A stretch of DNA of 64,000 bases. Origin: Mesorhizobium huakuii (lineage in GTDB: Bacteria; Pseudomonadota; Alphaproteobacteria; Rhizobiales; Rhizobiaceae). Positions within the stretch are counted from its first letter, which is position 1. Every line of letters begins with the position of its first letter. The position numbers and the translations under genes were made by a program. Of this stretch, positions 57,169-64,000 are shown piece after piece. Under the pieces are notes generated by a model. The model was given only the letters and a program-made list of their open reading frames with translations, was not told the DNA's origin and ran no database searches. The DNA is taken from contig NZ_BSNY01000053.1 in the NCBI RefSeq assembly GCF_030160235.1, forward strand, positions 124,001-188,000. Direction: 5' to 3'.

Positions 57169-58803
57169 TCAGTCGAGCCGGCCAAGGAAGCAACCGAGGG
57201 CCGGCAGCGAGGGCGTTGCTTCCTCACCGGCAGCGGTGCCAGCCAGGACTGCAGCGACAGCGCCAATATCCGGTGGCAAGGGCCAATTCGCCGGCTCTCC
57301 GGCGAAATTGAAGACACAGAGCAACTTTTGCCCGCCGCCTTCGCGAATGAAGGCCAGCACGTTGCCTTCGGTGTCGAGAAAGCGGATCGAACCGCTGACC
57401 AGCGCCGGATGGCGCCTGCGCAAGGCAAGCGTCGAACGGTAGGCGGACAGCACCGATTGCTCGTTGCCGTTCTGCAGATCGGTGGCGCGGGCGCGATGGC
57501 TGGCCGGGACCGGCAGCCAGGGTTTTCCCGTCGAGAAACCCGCATTGTCGGCGTCGACCTCCCAGACCATCGGCGTGCGGCAGCCATCCCTGCCCTTCAC
57601 GCCAGGCCAGAAGCGAATACCGACGGGATCGCGCAGATCCTCGTAGGCAAGCTCCGCCTCCTCCAGGCCGAGTTCCTCGCCCTGATAGAGGCAGATCGAG
57701 CCGCGCAGGCAAGCCAGCAGCATGATCGAGAATCTGGCCACCGCGTCGGCATCGCCGTCCGGTCCTGTCCAGCGGCTAACATGGCGCACCACGTCATGGT
57801 TGGAAAACGCCCAGCAGACCCAGCCGTCGGCGACCGCTTGTTCGAAGGCCTCGACGCAGCCGCGCACATGCGCCGCCGAAAATTGCGGACCGAGCAGGTC
57901 GAACGTGTAGCACATCTGCAGCTTGTCGCCGCCGGAGGTGTAGGCGGCCAGCGTCTGCAGCGAGCGGCCCTCATCGCCGATTTCACCGACGGCGGCGCGG
58001 TCCTCATACTCGTCCAGCAACGCCCGGAAACGCCTGAGGAAAGCCAGGTTTTCCGGCTGCGTCTTGTCGAACAGATGCTCCTGGTAAAGGTAGGTGTTGG
58101 TTTCGCCATTGGTGCCAGCGACGCTCGACGCCAAGGGCGGATTGCTGCGCAGCCAGCGGTCGTGGACATAATAGTTGACCGTATCGAGCCGAAAACCGTC
58201 AACACCACGCTCGAGCCAGAAGCGCACCGTATCCAGCAGCGCATCCTGCACCTCCGGATTGTGGAAATTCAGATCGGGCTGCGACGCCAGGAAATTGTGC
58301 ATGTAATATTGCCGGCGGGTCGAATCCCACTCCCAGGCCGGGCCGCCGAAGACTGACAGCCAGTTGTTGGGCGCATTGCCGTCGGGTTTCGTATCGGCCC
58401 AGACGTACCAGTCGGCCTTGGGATTGTCGCGGCTGGCGCGGCTTTCGATAAACCACTCGTGTTTGTCGGATGAGTGCGACAAGACCTGGTCGATGACGAC
58501 CTTCAGGCCCAGCCGGTGCGCCTCGGCGACCAGAGCATCGAAATCCTCCAGTGAACCGAACATCGGATCGACCTCGCGATAGTCCGACACGTCGTAGCCC
58601 ATGTCGGCCATCGGCGACTTGAAGAAGGGCGACAGCCAGACAGCATCCACGCCGAGCGAGGCGACGTGGGCAAGCCGCGTTGTGATACCCCTGAGATCGC
58701 CGCTGCCGTTGCCGGTCGTGTCCTGGAAGGAACGCGGATAGACCTGGTAGATGACGCAGCCGCGCCACCATTCGGCCCCCTGCCCCACATTGTCATCGGC
58801 CAT
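57169..58803 (-). CDS. GH13 family alpha-glucosidase
   Basis: A 544-residue glycoside hydrolase. YQVYPRSFQDTTGNGSGDLRG opens the (beta/alpha)8 barrel; DGFRLDTVNYY holds the nucleophile Asp, AVGEIGDE the acid/base Glu and FSNHDVVRHVSRW the third Asp. The HDVVR form is that of alpha-glucosidases and sucrose/trehalose-type enzymes. It has no signal peptide, so it is cytosolic, and follows glgX downstream in the glg cluster. Confidence 0.9.
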   Translation of the reverse strand: MADDNVGQGAEWWRGCVIYQVYPRSFQDTTGNGSGDLRGITTRLAHVASLGVDAVWLSPFFKSPMADMGYDVSDYREVDPMFGSLEDFDALVAEAHRLGLKVVIDQVLSHSSDKHEWFIESRASRDNPKADWYVWADTKPDGNAPNNWLSVFGGPAWEWDSTRRQYYMHNFLASQPDLNFHNPEVQDALLDTVRFWLERGVDGFRLDTVNYYVHDRWLRSNPPLASSVAGTNGETNTYLYQEHLFDKTQPENLAFLRRFRALLDEYEDRAAVGEIGDEGRSLQTLAAYTSGGDKLQMCYTFDLLGPQFSAAHVRGCVEAFEQAVADGWVCWAFSNHDVVRHVSRWTGPDGDADAVARFSIMLLACLRGSICLYQGEELGLEEAELAYEDLRDPVGIRFWPGVKGRDGCRTPMVWEVDADNAGFSTGKPWLPVPASHRARATDLQNGNEQSVLSAYRSTLALRRRHPALVSGSIRFLDTEGNVLAFIREGGGQKLLCVFNFAGEPANWPLPPDIGAVAAVLAGTAAGEEATPSLPALGCFLGRLD

Positions 58804-58845
58804 CACGACCCCTTCCTGGCGCGACCCTTTGCGGTCTGGCGCGAA

Positions 58846-60861
58846 CTATTTTTTCGCATCGGATTGCCCGAAAACCGGCTGCCACTTTTCGGTTCGATGC
58901 TCTGCCATGAAATGGACGCTGCGGCCCGGCAGCGGCCGCGCAAGGTCGACTGCCAGCGTCTCGACCGCCGGCTGCCATCGGAAGCCTTCCCGCGCAGGCA
59001 AGCTGAAGACGCATTGGCGACGATCGCCGTTGATCATGACGGCAAGCCGGCCGCCGTCCGCATCGCCAAGCAGCATGACGAGGCGATGCCGCGCGGGGTC
59101 GTTCCAGTCCGTCGCGGCAAGCGGCATGCCGGTCTCGGTCAGCCAGGCGACGTCGGGGATGCCTGTCGCATCGGCCGGTTGTCCAGTCAGGAAATCTGTG
59201 TCCGACAAAGCGGGGACGGTTCGGCGAAGCATGCCGAGCGCCGATGCATAGCGTTCCAGCACCTGGTCGCGGCCGGCCCAGTCGAGCCAGGTGATGGCAT
59301 TGTCCTGCGCATAGGCGTTGTTGTTGCCCTTCTGGGAGCGGCCGAACTCGTCGCCCGCTGTCAGCATGATGGTGCCGCGCGAGGCAAACAGCGTGGCGAG
59401 CAGCGCGCACTGGTCGTCGAAGCGCGCCTTCGTGATCGCCGCACTGTCCGTCTCGCCCTCGGCGCCATTGTTCCAGGACAGATTGTCGTTGTGGCCGTCG
59501 CGGTTCTGCTCGCCATTGTCCGCGTTGTGCTTGCGCTCATAGGCAACGATGTCGGCCAAAGTCATGCCGTCATGGGCGGCGATGAAATTGACCGTGCGGC
59601 TGGCCGGCTGGCCGGCCTTGCCAAAAATATCGGACGAGCCGGCAAGCCGCGTCGCCAGCGCTCCGACCGCGCCGGCATCGCCACGCCAGAAGCGCCTGGC
59701 ATCGTCGCGATAGCGATCGTTCCATTCGAGGAAGCGCGGAGGGAAGTTGCCGAGCTGATAGCCGTCAGGGCCTATATCCCAGGGCTCGGCGACCAACACG
59801 CGATCGGCAAGCACGGGATCGCCCGCGATCGCCTCGACCAAGGGCGCCGCAGGATCGAACGCGCCGTCGACGCGGCCCAGCACCGGTGCCAGATCGAAGC
59901 GGAAGCCGTCGACGCCGGCATGGCGGACAAAGTGGCGAAGCGTGTCGAGCACCATGTCCCGCACCGCCGGATGATCGCAGGCGACGGTGTTGCCGGTGCC
60001 GGTGTCATTGACCAGCCTGCCGTCCGGCTGGTGCCGGTAGTAGCCCTGGTTGTCGAGCCCACGCAGCGACAGCGTCGGCCCCAGCCGGTCGCTTTCGCCC
60101 GTGTGGTTGAAGACGAGGTCGAGGATGGTGCCGATGCCGGCATTGCGCAGCGCCGCCACGGTGTCGCGCAATTCCTCGAGGCCGCCGGGCGCGAGACGCG
60201 GGTCGAGCGCCATGAAGGTGACGGGATTGTAGCCCCAGGCATTGCTCAGGCCGAGCGGCGGTAGGTGCCGCTCGTCGATCGACGCCGTCACCGGCATCAA
60301 TTCGACGGCGGACACGCCGAGCCTTTGCAGATGCTCGATGATGACAGGATGGGCAAGCGCCGCGATCGTGCCGCGCCGCGCTTGCGGAATGTCCGGATGC
60401 AGCCTGGTGAAGGCGCGCACCGGCACCTCGTAGATCAGGCCGGCCGGACGAAACAGCGGCGGCAGCAAAGGCGCAGCTTTGGGCAAGGCTTTCGCCACGG
60501 TCTTGGGCATCAGCGGCGCGGTGTCGGCGCCCTCGTTGCGCCGCGCGGCGAGCCGCCAGTGATAGGCATAGGGCCGATCGATTTCGACGGCGTAGGGATC
60601 GGTGAGCAGCTTGTCCGGGTCGAACCACAACCCGCGTTCGGGCGCATAATCGCCATCGGCGCGAAAGCCATACCGCGTGCCCGCGGCAAGGCCGGGAACG
60701 AAGAGCGCATGCACCCCCGCGCCTTCCGGCTGCAACTCCCGCCGGTCGAGTTCGCGGTTTCCGTGCTCGTCGAAGATCGAGACCCAGAGGCGACGAGCCG
60801 ACGAGGACCATGCGGCAAAGCGGATGCCTTGGGGGGTGATGGTGGCGCCGAGCGGGGTCAT
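58846..60861 (-). CDS. glgX: Glycogen debranching enzyme
   Basis: A 671-residue GH13 enzyme from the ATG at 60861; a longer frame to 60990 reads through a palindromic repeat. The N-terminal CBM48-like domain (GIRFAAWSSSARRLWVSIFDEHG region) and DGFRFDLAPVLGR, VAEPWD and NFIAAHDGMTLADIV mark it as GlgX. It removes alpha-1,6 branches from glycogen after phosphorylase action. The last 17 or so residues (RTEKWQPVFGQSDAKK) are encoded by a palindromic repeat. Confidence 0.93.
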   Translation of the reverse strand: MTPLGATITPQGIRFAAWSSSARRLWVSIFDEHGNRELDRRELQPEGAGVHALFVPGLAAGTRYGFRADGDYAPERGLWFDPDKLLTDPYAVEIDRPYAYHWRLAARRNEGADTAPLMPKTVAKALPKAAPLLPPLFRPAGLIYEVPVRAFTRLHPDIPQARRGTIAALAHPVIIEHLQRLGVSAVELMPVTASIDERHLPPLGLSNAWGYNPVTFMALDPRLAPGGLEELRDTVAALRNAGIGTILDLVFNHTGESDRLGPTLSLRGLDNQGYYRHQPDGRLVNDTGTGNTVACDHPAVRDMVLDTLRHFVRHAGVDGFRFDLAPVLGRVDGAFDPAAPLVEAIAGDPVLADRVLVAEPWDIGPDGYQLGNFPPRFLEWNDRYRDDARRFWRGDAGAVGALATRLAGSSDIFGKAGQPASRTVNFIAAHDGMTLADIVAYERKHNADNGEQNRDGHNDNLSWNNGAEGETDSAAITKARFDDQCALLATLFASRGTIMLTAGDEFGRSQKGNNNAYAQDNAITWLDWAGRDQVLERYASALGMLRRTVPALSDTDFLTGQPADATGIPDVAWLTETGMPLAATDWNDPARHRLVMLLGDADGGRLAVMINGDRRQCVFSLPAREGFRWQPAVETLAVDLARPLPGRSVHFMAEHRTEKWQPVFGQSDAKK
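58853..58905. repeat. Rhizobial palindromic repeat inside the glgX 3' end
   Basis: GCATCG (58856-58861) and CGATGC (58895-58900) form the outer stem, with CCGAAAA (58868-58874) and TTTTCGG (58886-58892) inside. The unit is the commonest short repeat between mesorhizobial genes as I recall. Here it extends 8 bases before the glgX stop and encodes its C-terminal tail. Confidence 0.75.
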
Positions 60862-60873
60862 GCGAGCCGGCCC

Positions 60874-61003
60874 CACCCTCCCCCTTGTGGGGAGGGTCGC
60901 GAACGAAGTGAGCGGGGTGGGAGGCGGCGCAGGGAAAGCGCTTTGCGAGCACCCCCACCCCGATCCGCTGCGCGGATCGACCCTCCCCACAAGGGGGAGG
61001 GTG
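60874..61003. repeat. Palindromic repeat with 26-base inverted arms
   Basis: Arms CACCCTCCCCCTTGTGGGGA (left, from 60874; continues to 60899) and its complement (60978-61003) enclose about 78 bases with further internal symmetry (GCGGGGTGGG, CCCCACCCC). It lies between pgm and glgX. It has the form of a non-autonomous mobile repeat such as a MITE, and similar CCTCCCCACAAGGGGGAGG units are frequent in alphaproteobacterial genomes (memory). Confidence 0.8.
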
Positions 61004-61018
61004 AAGCAGCCACCACCC

Positions 61019-62650
<1,632 letters not shown>

Positions 62651-64000
62651 TCAGGCAACCCTTTTCGAAAGCAGCAGGCGATAGAGTTCAAGATATTTTT
62701 CCGCGCTCTTGTCCCATGACACATCGGCCTTCATGCCTTGGCGCTGGATGGTCTCGAAGGCGGCGGCATCGGCGTAGGCATCGACCAGGCGGCGTATGGC
62801 GTGCAGCATCGCGCCACCATTGTTGGGAGCGAACTGGAACCCTGTCGCCACGCCGGCCGCCATCGCCGCTTCATTGGCGTCGATGATGGTGTCGGCGAGG
62901 CCGCCGGTGCGGGCCACCACCGGCACGCAGCCATAGCGCAGGCCGTAAAGCTGCGTCAGTCCGCAGGGTTCGAAGCGCGACGGGATGATGATGGCGTCGC
63001 AGCCGCCCTGCATCGTGTGCGACAACCCTTCGTCATAGCCGATGACCACGCCGATGCGGCCTCGGTGGCGTGCGGCGGCGGCTAGCAGCGCGCCTTCGAG
63101 GCCCGCGTCACCAGAGCCCAATATGGCCAGCCGCGCGCCGGTCGCGACGATGCCGTCGATCACCGTCGCCAATATGTCCATGCCCTTCTGCCAGGTCAGC
63201 CGGCTGATGACGCAGACGATCGGGCTGTCGTCGCGGTCGAGGCCGAAGCGCTCCTCGACGGCCGCCCTGTTCGGCGCCCGGGCCTTGAGCGTGGCGGCCG
63301 TATAGTTCGACACCAGATGCTTGTCCGTCTCCGGATCCCAGATGGCGGTGTCGATGCCGTTGACGATGCCGTAGAGATCGCTGGAGCGCATGTTGATCAG
63401 GCCGTCGAGGCCCATGCCGAATTCCGGCGAGCGGATCTCCTGCGCATAGGTGGGGCTGACCGTGGTGATCGCCCAGGCGGCCTGCAGGCCGGCCTTGAGG
63501 AAGCCGACGCCACCATAATATTCGACGCCGTCAAGCGCCATTGCCACCGCCGGCAGGCCGAGTTCGCCGAAAATGCCGGCGCCGAACTGGCCCTGGAAGG
63601 CGAGGTTGTGGACGGTCATCATCGACGGCGTGCCGACCGCCTTGCCGTAGCGCATATAGGCCAGCGTCATCGCCGACTGCCAGTCATGGGCATGGACGAT
63701 GTCGGGCAAGTAGCCAGAGATGGCGCCGCCGGCGATATCGGCGCCGGCCTGGCTCAGTGCCGCGAAACGCCGCCAATTGTCCGGCCAGTCCGCACCGGAA
63801 GCATTGCCGTAGGGACCACCCGGACGGTCAAAGAGATGCGGCGCGTCGAGCACGAACAGGTCGAGCCCGGCGATCTGGACAGCATGAATCGAAGCCTTGC
63901 CGCCCTGCAGCAGCGGGTATTGGTAAACAGCCTTCTTTTTCTTGAAGCCTTCCATCACCACGGGAAAGCCTGGGATGAGCGTGCGCATGGTCACGCCCTT
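62651..64000 (-). CDS. glgA: Glycogen synthase (5' end beyond the window)
   Basis: About 450 residues of a GT5 ADP-glucose glycogen synthase. [14 protein letters not shown] and [18 protein letters not shown] belong to the N-terminal half and [12 protein letters not shown] and [19 protein letters not shown] to the C-terminal half. The first 30 or so residues, including the KTGGL ADP-glucose motif, lie beyond base 64000. It is the upstream gene of the glgA-pgm-glgX-glucosidase unit. Confidence 0.95.
   Translation of the reverse strand, partial: KGVTMRTLIPGFPVVMEGFKKKKAVYQYPLLQGGKASIHAVQIAGLDLFVLDAPHLFDRPGGPYGNASGADWPDNWRRFAALSQAGADIAGGAISGYLPDIVHAHDWQSAMTLAYMRYGKAVGTPSMMTVHNLAFQGQFGAGIFGELGLPAVAMALDGVEYYGGVGFLKAGLQAAWAITTVSPTYAQEIRSPEFGMGLDGLINMRSSDLYGIVNGIDTAIWDPETDKHLVSNYTAATLKARAPNRAAVEERFGLDRDDSPIVCVISRLTWQKGMDILATVIDGIVATGARLAILGSGDAGLEGALLAAAARHRGRIGVVIGYDEGLSHTMQGGCDAIIIPSRFEPCGLTQLYGLRYGCVPVVARTGGLADTIIDANEAAMAAGVATGFQFAPNNGGAMLHAIRRLVDAYADAAAFETIQRQGMKADVSWDKSAEKYLELYRLLLSKRVA

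Noticed and set aside
58666-60264. 532-residue open frame on the plus strand
   Set aside because: It is opposite glgX and the alpha-glucosidase; both have full catalytic motifs, so this frame is a shadow.

Overview
The window looks like a chromosomal segment of a Mesorhizobium-type bacterium (Hyphomicrobiales/Rhizobiales). This rests on uniformly high G+C, a MucR/Ros-type regulator, a bet cluster that includes choline sulfatase, many Rhizobiales-type small families (DUF1214, DUF1254, DUF1491, DUF2336, DUF5330), and several copies of palindromic intergenic repeats typical of rhizobia. Assignments come from reading the translated sequence and recalling family motifs; no database search was run. 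No rRNA, CRISPR array, transposase, integrase or phage gene was seen.

Layout. 0-6.4 kb: the 3' end of a class A penicillin-binding protein, a DUF1214/DUF1254 pair, a small IIFPG-motif protein, DUF2336 and DUF1491 genes, a rhizobial palindromic repeat, then a peptidoglycan-binding protein overlapping a membrane histidine kinase. 6.8-9.1 kb: DUF5330, SufE, mucR with a hairpin terminator and a long AT-rich leader, and a secreted SH3-like protein. 9.2-17.5 kb: oligopeptidase B, a LysE exporter, a SET-domain protein, two c-type cytochromes, Fe/Mn superoxide dismutase, a branched-chain aminotransferase, a type II 2-haloacid dehalogenase and a Tat-type L,D-transpeptidase.

17.6-25.0 kb: a seven-gene catabolic/transport operon (membrane di-iron hydroxylase, sugar-type ABC transporter, MocE-like Rieske ferredoxin, Hyi-like isomerase, divergent PanB-like protein) with a divergent LacI-type regulator. 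This is the most intriguing system in the window. 25.0-35.4 kb: a HerA-like ATPase, methylmalonyl-CoA mutase subunits, an AbrB/Doc toxin-antitoxin pair with an operator-promoter, GreA/B, a TIGR03808-like beta-helix protein, asparaginase and a thiolase. 35.7-42.0 kb: betI-betC-PLP dehydratase-betA-betB, converting choline-O-sulfate to glycine betaine. 42.1-44.3 kb: a fused mannose-1-phosphate guanylyltransferase/AGE-type isomerase.

44.5-49.1 kb: tRNA-Pro(CGG) followed by an accessory-looking stretch with a decayed nuclease gene, small membrane and secreted proteins (two of only 24 and 30 residues), a His-rich secreted protein and strong hairpins. 49.2-54.6 kb: an oligopeptide ABC operon. 54.9-57.1 kb: TadE/TadG-like pilus-assembly proteins. 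57.2-64 kb: glycogen/alpha-glucan metabolism (glgA, pgm, glgX, GH13 alpha-glucosidase) on the minus strand, with a palindromic repeat between pgm and glgX and a second repeat that supplies the GlgX C-terminus.
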